From positions 1 through 64,000 of the forward strand of contig DAONTI010000018.1 of NCBI GenBank assembly GCA_035411585.1: 64,000 nucleotides of DNA, written 5' to 3'. Shown here piece after piece: positions 7,844 to 19,737 of this stretch; the first letter of the stretch is position 1; every line of letters starts with the position of its first letter. The notes under the pieces are model-generated. The model searched no databases. It worked only from the letters and a program-made list of their open reading frames with translations, and was not told where the DNA came from. A program made the translations under genes and the position numbers. The stretch comes from MWDV01 sp002070715. GTDB taxonomy: Bacteria > Verrucomicrobiota > Verrucomicrobiia > Limisphaerales > MWDV01.

Positions 7844-9439
7844 TCAATCCGCCCGGCGGTCCGCCGCCGCGCGATGGCGCAATACCCGGCCCGGACGCGC
7901 CCCCGTGAGTTCATGGTTTTGAATCACCGGCACGCCGTTCACGAGGACATGCACAAAACCTTCCGCGTAATGATGCGGGTCCGTGTAGGTGGCCGTGTCG
8001 CGCACTTGGCCCGGGTCAAAAACAATTAGGTCCGCCCAATAACCGGGGCGCAACAAACCGCGTTCCTCAAAGCGGAACACCGTCGCCGGCAGGCTGGTCA
8101 TCTTGCGGATGGCGTCTTCGAGCCGCAGCACCTTCAACTCGCGCACGTACCGATTCAACACCCGCGCGTTGTTGCCATAGCCGCGCGGATGCGGCACGCC
8201 TTCGCCCAGGGTGCGCAGTCCGCTGTCGCAGGCGACCATCGTGTTGGGATGCCGCATGAACGCCTGCAAATCGTCCTCGTTCATGCCGTGAAAAACGCCG
8301 CTGGCTCCGCCGTTCCGTTGGATTTCCAAAATCATCTCAATCTGATCGTCGAGGGTGGCCGCGCCCCGGTGGCGTTGCGCCGCCTCCACGATGTTCAATC
8401 CGTTCAGGGAGGGATCATGCCGGTAGTGGGCGACCACCGCGTAAGCGTAATCCTCGCGCCCCCGCGCGCGGAGACGCTCCCGCATGGTGGCCATGAGCTG
8501 CGCTTTTTGCGCCGGATCGTCCAACCGACGCCGGAAATCCCGCGCCGTCCCCTCGCGCGCCGCGCTGGGAATCAACTGGCTGATGCCGGTGCTGGACGCC
8601 GTGTAAGCGTATTGGTCTTGCGTGATGTCCAAGCCCTCGGCGCGGGCCTGTTCCAGGAGCGCCAGCACCTCGTCCGCCCGGCCCCAAGCCCGCTCGCCCG
8701 AGAGTTTGAGATGCGACACCTGCGCCCGCACCCCGGCCTCCCGCGCGATGCGGATGATTTCCGCCAGCGATTCGAAGATGCCCGTACTTTCATCACGTTG
8801 ATGCGTCGCGTAGAGGCCGTCGTACCGCGCCACCACTTTGGCCAGTTCAATGATTTCCTCCGTCTGACTGAACACGCCCGGGGTGTAGATCAACCCGGTG
8901 GAAAGCCCCACAGCCCCGTCCCGCAGCGCCTGCTCGGTCACGTCACGCATCTTTTGCAATTCCTCCGCCGTCGGGGGACGGTTGAACGAGCCGCCCATGC
9001 CGGCGCGTCGCACGCTGTTGTGCCCGATCAACGTGGCGAAGTTGACGCAAACGGTCTTTGCTTCAATGGCGCGCAAGGCCTTGCCCACGTCCACAGGCGA
9101 ACTGCCGCAATTCCCCGCCACCAAGGTGGTGACGCCCATGCGCAGAAAATTCTCCGCCACGGGCTTGGCCGCCAGATCATCGGCGTGGGTGTGGACATCA
9201 ATGAATCCTGGGGCGATCACCAGCCCGGCGGCGTTCCACTCCGCCTTGGCGGTGCCGGTCACGCGGCCCAGAGCGGCGATGCGGCCGTCCCGGATGGCCA
9301 CATCGGCAAACCACGCCGGATTCCCGGTGCCGTCCACCACGCGGCCGCGGCGGATGATGAGATCATAATCTTGGGCGGAAACAGCCCCGGCCATTCCGGC
9401 AAAGACCAAGCCCGCGAGAGCAAAGCAAATTGTTCGCAT
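7844..9439 (-). CDS. N-acyl-D-amino-acid deacylase (D-aminoacylase) family amidohydrolase, exported
   Basis: 531 residues. A signal peptide (residues 1-21, 'GAVSAQ') precedes an amidohydrolase fold: 'DLIIRRGRVVDGTGNP', metal-binding 'PGFIDVHTHAD', 'VAGNCGSSP' (the Cys used as a zinc ligand in D-aminoacylases), 'THQRDES', 'QVSHLK', and 'ACDSGLRTLGEG' with the catalytic Asp. The C terminus closes with 'RPGYWADLIVFDP', typical of urease-like amidohydrolases. It would deacylate N-acyl-D-amino acids, possibly from peptidoglycan or other D-residue sources. Another ATG four codons upstream ('MVKAMRT') is possible. It is divergent from the macro-domain gene. Confidence 0.85.
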   Translation of the reverse strand: MRTICFALAGLVFAGMAGAVSAQDYDLIIRRGRVVDGTGNPAWFADVAIRDGRIAALGRVTGTAKAEWNAAGLVIAPGFIDVHTHADDLAAKPVAENFLRMGVTTLVAGNCGSSPVDVGKALRAIEAKTVCVNFATLIGHNSVRRAGMGGSFNRPPTAEELQKMRDVTEQALRDGAVGLSTGLIYTPGVFSQTEEIIELAKVVARYDGLYATHQRDESTGIFESLAEIIRIAREAGVRAQVSHLKLSGERAWGRADEVLALLEQARAEGLDITQDQYAYTASSTGISQLIPSAAREGTARDFRRRLDDPAQKAQLMATMRERLRARGREDYAYAVVAHYRHDPSLNGLNIVEAAQRHRGAATLDDQIEMILEIQRNGGASGVFHGMNEDDLQAFMRHPNTMVACDSGLRTLGEGVPHPRGYGNNARVLNRYVRELKVLRLEDAIRKMTSLPATVFRFEERGLLRPGYWADLIVFDPGQVRDTATYTDPHHYAEGFVHVLVNGVPVIQNHELTGARPGRVLRHRAAADRRAD

Positions 9440-9587
9440 GGCCTTCACCATTAACATCCGAGGGAACCGCTGGCCATTGTGAAATTGGGTGCCAGGCGCA
9501 TTTCCCAAGGAAAACGCTCGAACCTTCCCGCCGGTTTGGGCATTGGCAGCCGGGGCGGCATCGGCTACAACAACGGCAAAGCAACGT

Positions 9588-10127
9588 ATGCCAGAACTCC
9601 CGACAGCCCATCGCATCGAAGTCGTTGAAGGCGACATCACCCAACAAGCCGTGGATGCCATCGTCAACGCGGCCAACGCCACGTTGCTGGGCGGCGGCGG
9701 AGTGGATGGCGCCATTCATCGCGCCGCCGGACCGGAGTTGCTGGCGGAATGTCGGACGCTGGGCGGGTGCCCCACCGGCGAGGCCAGACTCACCCGCGGC
9801 TACCGGCTGCCGGCGAAGTTCGTGATCCACACCGTCGGCCCGATATGGCGCGGGGGCGATCAGGGCGAGGCGGCCTTGCTGGCGAGTTGTTACCGTCAGG
9901 CGTTGACGCTGGCGGTGCAACACGGTTTGCGCACGATCGCGTTTCCTTCCATCAGCACCGGGGCGTATGGTTTTCCCCCGGAACCGGCGGCGCGGATTGC
10001 CGTCCGGGAGATCCAGCAGTTCCTCGCCCGGGAAAGCCGGCTGGGAAAAGTGGTGCTGGTGTGCTTCGGCCCGGAAGCGTTCGCGTTGCATACCCGGGTG
10101 GTTGCCGCGTTGACGGCGGGCCGATGA
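9588..10127 (+). CDS. Macro-domain protein (ADP-ribose / O-acetyl-ADP-ribose hydrolase type)
   Basis: 179 residues, cytoplasmic. 'VVEGDITQQAVDAIVNAANATLLGG' (two overlapping conserved blocks), then 'GGVDGAIHRAAG', 'CPTGEARLTRGYRLP', 'VIHTVGP' and 'PSISTGAYGFP' form the complete set of MacroD/YmdB-like signatures, including the Asn and Asp of the ADP-ribose pocket and the Gly-rich diphosphate loop. Family members bind ADP-ribose and often hydrolyse mono-ADP-ribosyl esters or O-acetyl-ADP-ribose. The start at 'MPELPTAH' puts the domain at the N terminus. The frame extends upstream but without homology. Confidence 0.9.
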   Translation: MPELPTAHRIEVVEGDITQQAVDAIVNAANATLLGGGGVDGAIHRAAGPELLAECRTLGGCPTGEARLTRGYRLPAKFVIHTVGPIWRGGDQGEAALLASCYRQALTLAVQHGLRTIAFPSISTGAYGFPPEPAARIAVREIQQFLARESRLGKVVLVCFGPEAFALHTRVVAALTAGR

Positions 10128-10199
10128 CCCGGCCCGCGACGAGCTGGTCCTTCCGAACCGCGCGCCCGCCGGAATGAAGAAAACGGCCCGAGATAATAA

Positions 10200-10229
10200 T
10201 TGACGTCAACCCGGCAAATGGGCTAGGCT
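10200..10229 (+). promoter_or_regulatory. Promoter-like site for the 10293 secreted protein
   Basis: TTGACG (10200-10205), 18-bp spacer, TAGGCT (10224-10229). Predicted start near 10237 gives a leader of about 56 bases. The arrangement matches the site before the related gene at 13620. Confidence 0.5.
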
Positions 10230-10292
10230 TTAACCGTTCCGAAATCGCTAAAGCGAAATGGATAAAATCCAAATCATAAAACCCGTTCGTCT

Positions 10293-13200
10293 ATGAAAAG
10301 AATGCAGCGTCTCTCCTCGGCCCTCCGGCCACTCGCCAGCTTGGCGGTCATAGCCTTTCTCGCCTCATCCGTGATGGGTGAGGATGTCTTTATTCCCTCA
10401 TACACAGGAGCCTCTGCCTCGGCGGATGTCACACCCGAGCCCATGTGTGAGTTTTCCAGCGCCGGGATATCCCGGTTTGGCACAGCGGTCGCCTCTTCCG
10501 CTACGCCGGCGCCTCTGCTCCCCAGCACTTCGCGGCGGGCGGTCTATGGTAATGGGACAGGAGCCTATTGGAGCGTCACCCCCACCGACCAAACCGTCGG
10601 CAAAGTCACCTTCAGTTCCCTGAAAAACATTGGGGTTTACAAGCTCTACATCACCAAGGGGACTTCGGGCAACGCCACCGAAGATCTGGTCGCCAACATG
10701 ACCGCCGTGGGCGGTGACTTGGCCGATACCAACGGCGTCGGAGGGACAGTTATCCCGTTGCCGGTGTTCCAAGCCGGCTATCCCAACAACGTCTGGATCC
10801 ACATTGGCTACCTCACCAATCATGTCACCAGCCCCACCGTGACCTTTACCTATGCCAGCGGGAGTATCGGTGACAACACGGCGGCCGGCGGGCGTTGGTA
10901 CATGGACGCGGTGTATTTCCAATACTTGGACGCCTGCAATCCCGATGGCGTTCCGGTGGCGCCGCAGGTGGGGGTTGGCGGCCCGTTGGCGCAAGGTTTG
11001 ACGGTGGTCAATGTGACCGGTGTAAGCGAGGGCGCCACGAACGTAACCGTCTATAGCGATGACAGTTTAATCGGGCAAACCAACTACGCCGCCGGCTTCG
11101 CGTCCGGGGCCGTCCCCGTACCCACCAGCCCCCTCGTCAAGGACGCGGTCATTACGGCCGGCCAGATTAAAAATGGCTGCGTCAGCACGGTGCCCAATAC
11201 AGGGCCGGTGGTGGGTGGCGGCGCCAACCCCAGCATCAAGGTCCTGCTGAGTTGCTATCAAAACCCCGCCAACGCCGGCCCGATCGGGGCGAACGGTTTT
11301 CCCCAGGGCATGCCTTATGTGCTCAAGGCCAGTTCGTTCATTGCCTCCTACAACTCCGCTCCGATTCCCGGACAGCAACTCGTCCCCGATGCCTGCTGGC
11401 AGACCGTCACCTTCCAGCATGGCGTGGACCCAGCCATTGATATGAACAGCGGCGCGGTCGTCAACGACGTCAACCCCTTCTGTGCGCTGGACGCCTTGAT
11501 CTTCTCCATCGACGAGTTGGACAGTGGCCCCTATGACATCTACGTGGACCAAATCATGAACGGGGACACCGTGGTTGAAGATTTTGAGAGTTACGAGGAG
11601 GGCAGTGCCGCCACGATCATGGCGCCAAACCAATCCGCGACTTTTGCGCCGGCTTCGGTTTATTTGAGCGCCCCCAACGCCGCCACCATCAGTACCGCCC
11701 ATGCGTATGACGGCACCAAGTCCTGCCGTATCCAGTGGCAATGGGCCAATGCGAGCAATCAACGCTGGGCGCGCGTGATCGCGAACGGCGCCAGCGGCGG
11801 CAAGGTCAACCCGCAACTCGACACCCGGCTGCCCATTACGATCCGGTATTTGGTGTTGCCGGTGGGCAGTTCCGCCAGCCATAAATTCAACGGCACGGTC
11901 GGGCAGATCACCAATTCCGGTCCGGCATGGCTCGGCGGCACCAACGTCCTGGGCGTCGCCGTCACCGGCCCGGGCCCATACACCTATCAATGGAGCCGGG
12001 GCGACGACTGGCTGCCCAATCCCACCACCAACCCCACCTATGTGATAGATAACTACGGCTACGGCATAACCGAAGCGGACAACGGCGTGTACACGGTGGC
12101 GGTGAGCGACGGTACCTGCACCGAAATCCGCAGTTACGCCTTCACCGTACAAGACCCGGCGCCGACCATTACCAATCAACCCGTCCATCGCCTGGTCACG
12201 GCCGGGTATAGCGGGGTGGTCTTTTCGGTGGGTGCGGACGGGAACGTGCCCCACGGGTATCCGCTGAGCTACCAGTGGTACACGACCAACCAAGAACTCT
12301 ACGGCCAAAACAGCGCTGAATTGACCATCGCCAACGCCTCCCTGGCCGATGTGGGCGGCTACTATGTGGTGGTGATGAACAGTTACGGCTGGACCACCAG
12401 CCAGGTGGCGCAACTGAGCGTCACCCCGGTGGCCGGCGGCACGGGCACGGGATTGCGCGGAGAATACTGGACCGCCAGTTACGCCACCAATCCGTTCAGC
12501 GGTCCGGCCACGCTCACCCGCACCGATGCCACGGTTGATTTCAACTGGGACACGGGATCGCCCGACCCGGCCATCTCCCCGGATTACTTCACCGCCCGCT
12601 GGTACGGCCAGGTGCAGGCGGTGGGCGACGATACCTACACCTTTTATACCGTCAGCGACGACGGCGTCCGGTTGTGGGTCAACGGCCAGTTGCTGGTCAA
12701 CCAATGGGTGAACCATGCGCCGTGGACCAACAGCGCCGCACTCGCCCTGTCGGGCGCCACGAAGTATGACGTGTTGATGGAGTATTACGAACACGCCGGC
12801 GGCGCGGTGGCCCAGCTTTATTGGTCCACGGCCAGCGGCTCGGTGGCTTATCAGCCGGTGCTGCAATCCCAGTTGTATCCGCTGACCTATGCGCCGCCCA
12901 CGATTGCCCTGACCGAACCGGCCGACGCCACGGTCGTGACGCTGCCCGCCACCGTGACGTTGAGCGCCACCGTCACTACCAATCTGGCGGCGGAAATCAA
13001 CGGCGTGCGTTTCCTGGTTAATGGCGACCTCCTGGCCACAGTGAACACGCCGCCCTATACGCACCTCTGGGTGGACCCGCCGGCGGGCCAGTACACCCTC
13101 ACTGCCCAGGCGATTTACAACCAGTCCAGCTTGGTGGATTCTCCCGCCCGCAGCCTGACCGTCAGCGCGGAAACATCAACGCCGGTGACCCTCACCGGGC

Positions 13201-13385
13201 TGACCGGCACCACGCTCAGTTACACCGGCGGCGCGGGAGCGCAGTTCATCCTGCTGATGTCGCCGGATCTGGCCGCGCCGATGAACACTTGGACGCGCGT
13301 GGCGACGAATGCGGCCACGCCGGGCACCTTCACCATTCCGGTGGGCGCGGAACAACGCGCCTTTTACCGGATCGCCAGCGAATAG
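10293..13385 (+). CDS. Large secreted protein with Ig-like and PA14 domains
   Basis: 1030 residues, exported by a signal peptide (about residues 1-29, ending 'ASSVMGED'). The first 540 residues are shared in layout with the gene at 13620: 'VGGGANPSIKVLLSCYQNP', a 'PYDIYVDQIMNGD...VEDFESYEEG' segment and a lectin-like beta region. Two Ig-like segments follow ('YQWSRGDDWLP', 'YQWYTTNQELYG' with 'DVGGYYVVVMNSYG'). A PA14 domain covers about residues 720-860 ('GLRGEYW', 'TFYTVSDDGVRLWVNGQLL', 'YYEHAGGAVAQLYWS'). Next comes a Big_3-like segment ('LTEPADATVV'), and the protein ends in a C-terminal module 'FTIPVGAEQRAFYRIASE'. PA14 and Ig-like modules bind carbohydrate or surfaces. No catalytic domain was seen. 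A strong terminator follows. Confidence 0.75.
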   Translation: MKRMQRLSSALRPLASLAVIAFLASSVMGEDVFIPSYTGASASADVTPEPMCEFSSAGISRFGTAVASSATPAPLLPSTSRRAVYGNGTGAYWSVTPTDQTVGKVTFSSLKNIGVYKLYITKGTSGNATEDLVANMTAVGGDLADTNGVGGTVIPLPVFQAGYPNNVWIHIGYLTNHVTSPTVTFTYASGSIGDNTAAGGRWYMDAVYFQYLDACNPDGVPVAPQVGVGGPLAQGLTVVNVTGVSEGATNVTVYSDDSLIGQTNYAAGFASGAVPVPTSPLVKDAVITAGQIKNGCVSTVPNTGPVVGGGANPSIKVLLSCYQNPANAGPIGANGFPQGMPYVLKASSFIASYNSAPIPGQQLVPDACWQTVTFQHGVDPAIDMNSGAVVNDVNPFCALDALIFSIDELDSGPYDIYVDQIMNGDTVVEDFESYEEGSAATIMAPNQSATFAPASVYLSAPNAATISTAHAYDGTKSCRIQWQWANASNQRWARVIANGASGGKVNPQLDTRLPITIRYLVLPVGSSASHKFNGTVGQITNSGPAWLGGTNVLGVAVTGPGPYTYQWSRGDDWLPNPTTNPTYVIDNYGYGITEADNGVYTVAVSDGTCTEIRSYAFTVQDPAPTITNQPVHRLVTAGYSGVVFSVGADGNVPHGYPLSYQWYTTNQELYGQNSAELTIANASLADVGGYYVVVMNSYGWTTSQVAQLSVTPVAGGTGTGLRGEYWTASYATNPFSGPATLTRTDATVDFNWDTGSPDPAISPDYFTARWYGQVQAVGDDTYTFYTVSDDGVRLWVNGQLLVNQWVNHAPWTNSAALALSGATKYDVLMEYYEHAGGAVAQLYWSTASGSVAYQPVLQSQLYPLTYAPPTIALTEPADATVVTLPATVTLSATVTTNLAAEINGVRFLVNGDLLATVNTPPYTHLWVDPPAGQYTLTAQAIYNQSSLVDSPARSLTVSAETSTPVTLTGLTGTTLSYTGGAGAQFILLMSPDLAAPMNTWTRVATNAATPGTFTIPVGAEQRAFYRIASE

Positions 13386-13415
13386 CCAGCGGCGGCGAAT
13401 CAAAACCTCCTCATG

Positions 13416-13448
13416 CGACCGGGCCCGGCGGGCCCGGTCGTTTTTTTT
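13416..13448 (+). terminator. Intrinsic terminator
   Basis: Perfect 11-bp stem CGACCGGGCCC / GGGCCCGGTCG with a 3-base loop, followed by eight T residues. It ends the transcript of the upstream secreted protein gene. Confidence 0.92.
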
Positions 13449-13548
13449 CGGATCAAGGACGCCGCCGCATCCATCCCGGAGTTGTCCCGGACGATTCCCC
13501 GGCTGGGTTGTCCCCAATAATGTCCCCAGTCATCTTCCTTAAAACGGA

Positions 13549-13578
13549 TTGACCGGCCGACGGGTTGCCGGGTAAGCT
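13549..13578 (+). promoter_or_regulatory. Promoter-like site for the 13620 secreted protein
   Basis: TTGACC (13549-13554), 18-bp spacer, TAAGCT (13573-13578). Predicted start near 13585 gives a leader of about 35 bases. No Shine-Dalgarno sequence precedes the ATG. Confidence 0.5.
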
Positions 13579-13619
13579 GCTCCCGAACTCGTTTAACCAA
13601 CATAACGAAAGCTCGAAGT

Positions 13620-15740
13620 ATGAAAAAACAACTGGTTGCACTCATCGCTTTGGCGGCCTTCGGTCTCTCCCCTGTCGCCATGGCGGATATCGTTTATGTC
13701 ACCGCGCGTCCCTCCCCGTGTACGGTCACAACGAACTGTCCGGGACCGAACATGGATGGCACTTACCACGAAAACTTCGTCGGATTTACGCTTGGCGATT
13801 ACGGCGCGGCCGGCACCGCGTTGGGGCATCCCCCGACAACGGTGTCCCGCTGTTACGTTGGCGGCACCCCGATTACGGATCCCGACTTCGGGGTGGATCT
13901 AACCCCCACCCTGGGGGTGCCCGGCGGAATTTACCAGATTGATTACAACTTCAACAGTCTGGCCGGCAACACGAGCGTGGACGTGGTCTTTAACGTGACC
14001 TGCACAGAGGGGGGCACGTTGTCGTTTACCGAGACGGACGTTTTTCAGCGGTCGTTCGGCTCCCCGGCCACCCGCTGGAACACCATGGGGTTTTTGACCA
14101 ACAACCCGGGCAGCGCGACCCCCACCATTCAATTCCGCTATAAAAGCGGCCAGATCAACGCTGGCACGGGAAACCGTATTTTGTTCGATTGCTGGCGGTT
14201 CACGTTAGTTGAACCCTGTCTCGCCGTGCCCGTTGTGGAGGTTACCGGTCCCTTGGGCGCAGATTCCGATCAAGTGGTGGTCACCAAGGTGAGTGCAGAC
14301 GCCACAGCCCTCACGGTTTACCAGGATACCGGCGCTGGGATGACCATGATCGGCACCAAAACTGAAGGCGTCACCGAAGGCGTCAATTCCGTCACGGTAA
14401 CCGGTTTGGTGAAGGGCGCCAAAGTGGCCGCGACCCAGACCATTGACGGGCAGGAAGGCTGCACGCCTCCGGATGGCATTGGCGTGATCGTGGGCGGCGG
14501 CGCCAATCCCCGCATCCGTATCGCCTTCAGTCTCCAGGAAAATCCGACCGCCACCGGACCGGTGGGCGCGAACGGCACCAACGGACGAACCAGCATGATC
14601 CATTTTGCCCCCGCCACCAGCCTGTACGGTGGCGCTCCGGGCGACGGCGCGCTGATCATCTACCCCAGCAACGATTGGCAGACCGTGACCATTGATCTCG
14701 GACGCCAAGGCATCGGCGAAGCCGCCAATGTGGCCGGAGAACCGGGCCCGGCACCCGATTACAGCGGGTATTCCCCCGGCAACACGGTAGCCGTCCAAGT
14801 TTACGCCTACAAGGAATTCGGAGGCAACCGTGTATACTCCCCCGTAGGCGCGGCCTCCCCGGTCGTGACCAGCAACGAGATGTTTACGGTGACTTGGACT
14901 TGGGACGCCGTGGAGGGCGCGGATGGTTACCGGCTGCTGCGAAACTGGAACGACAGCGGTTTTACCGGGAGCGTGGATGTTACCGGCGCTACCACGCTAC
15001 TCGACACCGCCTATTACCCAACCGATTGGCAGGAAGGCGAAATCACCGTCACCCCCACGACCATGCAAACCACACCGACCATGGCGTGGAACCCATCCGT
15101 CAGTAACAGCGTGGTGGCCGGCGAGTGGGCAATCTGGGAATCCATCGCCCTCGCCAACGATGACCCCACCGACTGCGGTCCGTATGACATTTACATTGAT
15201 GACCTGGCCAATGGCGCGAACGGAATCTTCGAGGACTTTGAAAGCCTCGAAGTGGGCACGCCCGCCGGGGCGGTCTTCAATCAGCCGTCGTTTTCCGGGC
15301 AAAGCACGGTTTTGCCGGCGCCCAACAGCGCCACCATCACCGACGTGGCCGCGGCCACCGGCAGCAAATCCATCCGGGTGCGCTGGCAGTATCCAGGCAA
15401 TGGCACCAACCTCTGGGTGCGCTTGAACATGTATAACACCAGCGCCCGGCCCAATCCGCTGGTGAACTTGAACGAGCCGCTTTCGTTCCGGCTGCTCTTG
15501 TTGCCGGTGGGCGTCAAGCCCGTGCCGCCGCTCGGCCCGGTCACCATCTCCGGCCTGGACGGCACCAGCCTGAACTACACCGGCGGCGGAGGCGAGGAAT
15601 TCATCCTCGTCAAATCCGCGGATATCAACGCCGCCATGGACACGTGGACGCCGGTGGCCACCAACAACGCCACGCCGGGATCGTTCACCATCCCGCTCGG
15701 CTCGGAAACCCGGGCGTTTTACCGGGTGCAAAGCCGGTAA
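13620..15740 (+). CDS. Large secreted protein, paralogue of the 10293 product
   Basis: 706 residues with a signal peptide (residues 1-22, 'GLSPVAMAD'). It shares with the upstream gene the N-terminal beta region ('GTLSFTETDVFQRSF', 'QFRYKSGQIN'), the 'VGGGANPRIRIAFSLQENP' segment, 'CGPYDIYIDDLANGANG' plus 'FEDFESLEVGTP', 'RVRWQYPGNGTNLWVRLN', and the C-terminal 'FTIPLGSETRAFYRVQSR' module. It lacks the Ig-like and PA14 parts. Instead, a fibronectin-III-like stretch is inserted near residues 385-465 ('AVQVYAYKEFGGNRVYSPVG', 'VTWTWDAVEGADGYRLLRNW'). Function unknown; an extracellular or cell-surface adhesive or binding role is inferred. The gene has its own promoter-like site and terminator. 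Confidence 0.75.
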   Translation: MKKQLVALIALAAFGLSPVAMADIVYVTARPSPCTVTTNCPGPNMDGTYHENFVGFTLGDYGAAGTALGHPPTTVSRCYVGGTPITDPDFGVDLTPTLGVPGGIYQIDYNFNSLAGNTSVDVVFNVTCTEGGTLSFTETDVFQRSFGSPATRWNTMGFLTNNPGSATPTIQFRYKSGQINAGTGNRILFDCWRFTLVEPCLAVPVVEVTGPLGADSDQVVVTKVSADATALTVYQDTGAGMTMIGTKTEGVTEGVNSVTVTGLVKGAKVAATQTIDGQEGCTPPDGIGVIVGGGANPRIRIAFSLQENPTATGPVGANGTNGRTSMIHFAPATSLYGGAPGDGALIIYPSNDWQTVTIDLGRQGIGEAANVAGEPGPAPDYSGYSPGNTVAVQVYAYKEFGGNRVYSPVGAASPVVTSNEMFTVTWTWDAVEGADGYRLLRNWNDSGFTGSVDVTGATTLLDTAYYPTDWQEGEITVTPTTMQTTPTMAWNPSVSNSVVAGEWAIWESIALANDDPTDCGPYDIYIDDLANGANGIFEDFESLEVGTPAGAVFNQPSFSGQSTVLPAPNSATITDVAAATGSKSIRVRWQYPGNGTNLWVRLNMYNTSARPNPLVNLNEPLSFRLLLLPVGVKPVPPLGPVTISGLDGTSLNYTGGGGEEFILVKSADINAAMDTWTPVATNNATPGSFTIPLGSETRAFYRVQSR

Positions 15741-15770
15741 CGGTTGATATCATTCAATCCTCTGAACACA

Positions 15771-15796
15771 ACCGGGCCTGCGGGCCCGGTTTTTTT
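15771..15796 (+). terminator. Intrinsic terminator
   Basis: ACCGGGCC / GGCCCGGT stem of 8 bp with a 4-base loop, followed by a run of T. It ends the 13620 transcript. Confidence 0.9.
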
Positions 15797-15937
15797 GTGT
15801 TCATCCGGGAGTTCGCGGAAGGGTTGACTCTCCGCGTCCCCGGACGGGAGCCGGTCGGGTTGACCGCCGTTTTTTGCGGAAACGTCACCGGATTTTGGCA
15901 AACCCCGGTTTTGACGCGCCACGCCGTCACTCGCGCG

Positions 15938-15965
15938 TTGACACCCGCCCGGACTTTGTTACAGT
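15938..15965 (+). promoter_or_regulatory. Promoter-like site for ppdK
   Basis: Consensus -35 TTGACA (15938-15943), 16-bp spacer, TACAGT (15960-15965). The leader to the ATG would be about 72 bases. Confidence 0.55.
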
Positions 15966-16043
15966 GCGCGCCATTTCTGCGGAGCGGCTTCCAACGAAAT
16001 CTGAGACTGAACCACGATTGATGTGAAACAACAGAGACAGTGT

Positions 16044-18806
<2,763 letters not shown>

Positions 18807-18852
18807 CGGCGGAACCGCAATCGCGAACGCGAGTTCGCAGACTTAACACACG

Positions 18853-18881
18853 ACCGCCCCGGGAAACCGGGGCGGTTTTTT
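18853..18881 (+). terminator. Intrinsic terminator
   Basis: Perfect 10-bp stem ACCGCCCCGG / CCGGGGCGGT closed by a GAAA tetraloop and followed by a T run. It ends the ppdK transcript. Confidence 0.93.
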
Positions 18882-18952
18882 GTGGTTATCCCAGATGTAT
18901 CTGCGCGTTGGCACCCGCCGTTGGTCACGAACCAAAAAAGCGCCAGAGCCGG

Positions 18953-19294
18953 CTACGCAGGGCGGGAAACCACACTCGCCAGGCGCGCGGGCAAATCCTG
19001 AGCTGTATGCTCCAGGGTGATCACGGTCAGCGTTCGTCCATCCCACCTATAAAAAAGGGCGAACACGGAAAAGCCGGGTACCGAAACCCGCAAGATGTCC
19101 GCCAATTCGGGCGCTTCAAATCCGGCGGGATGACCTCGTCGGGGGTTTTTCAGTAATTGCGCCACCAAGGCTTGAACGGCCCGAACAAATTTGATGGCGA
19201 CTTGTGGGTGCCCGTCGCTGATGCCAATCCGGTCGCGATAATGACGGACACGCCGGTAAAACGCCGGATGAACCTGGAGCTGGTTAGCGCCCAT
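18953..19294 (-). CDS. ParE/RelE-like toxin of a type II toxin-antitoxin pair
   Basis: 113 residues. The small basic protein has the ParE/RelE outline: an N-terminal helical part ('FYRRVRHYRDRI', 'VRAVQALVAQLLKNPRRG') and a C-terminal beta sheet ('LRVSVPGFSVFALFYRWDG', 'LTVITLEHTAQDLPARLA'), where the 'RVPGF..FYR' and 'H..QD' positions match the family. The start overlaps the last 11 bases of the upstream antitoxin gene, typical of translational coupling in these modules. The target (gyrase or ribosome-bound mRNA) cannot be told from sequence. Confidence 0.75.
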   Translation of the reverse strand: MGANQLQVHPAFYRRVRHYRDRIGISDGHPQVAIKFVRAVQALVAQLLKNPRRGHPAGFEAPELADILRVSVPGFSVFALFYRWDGRTLTVITLEHTAQDLPARLASVVSRPA

Positions 19295-19550
19295 TGGCGA
19301 TGGCGGTCATCGTCCGGTCAAACTGCTGGGGGCTCGTTATTTCCGCCCGTTCCGTCAGCGCCTCGCGGATGCGTTCCTCCAGCCATAACGGAGGCGGCTG
19401 GAAGCGGGCGACGAACTGCGGCAAACCGATGCGCAACGCCTGCCGAATCACGTCGGCCTTGCATAGTTCCGAAACATCCATGGCTTCGGTGATTTGCGCG
19501 TCCAGGGCGTCGCTGATTTCCATTTTAGGCAGCGTTCTCATTAAAGTCAT
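19284..19550 (-). CDS. Ribbon-helix-helix-like antitoxin
   Basis: 88 residues. 'MEISDALDAQITEAMD' followed by 'CKADVIRQALRIGLPQFV' resembles the strand-helix-turn-helix of ribbon-helix-helix DNA-binding antitoxins; the C-terminal half would bind the toxin. It is the first gene of the pair and overlaps the toxin gene by 11 bp. By analogy it would neutralise the toxin and repress the operon. Confidence 0.7.
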   Translation of the reverse strand: MTLMRTLPKMEISDALDAQITEAMDVSELCKADVIRQALRIGLPQFVARFQPPPLWLEERIREALTERAEITSPQQFDRTMTAIANGR

Positions 19551-19737
19551 TTTAGCGTCAATTCGACTTTAGACAAGGGGGAACGAGCGGGAAATCCGGT
19601 CCGGCAAAATCATGTCGCGTTGCGCAGCTACCGACACCAAAAGTTGCCAAGATGCTGACACGCTTTGCCGGAATGGGTGCTTCTTGGACGCTGCCGACTG
19701 GGTGCAGCGGCAACGGTGGTTTCATCCGGGGAGGACG

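Noticed and set aside
11067..13064. 665-codon minus-strand frame
   Set aside because: Antisense to the PA14 protein gene; Gly/His/Arg-rich with no signal or domain.
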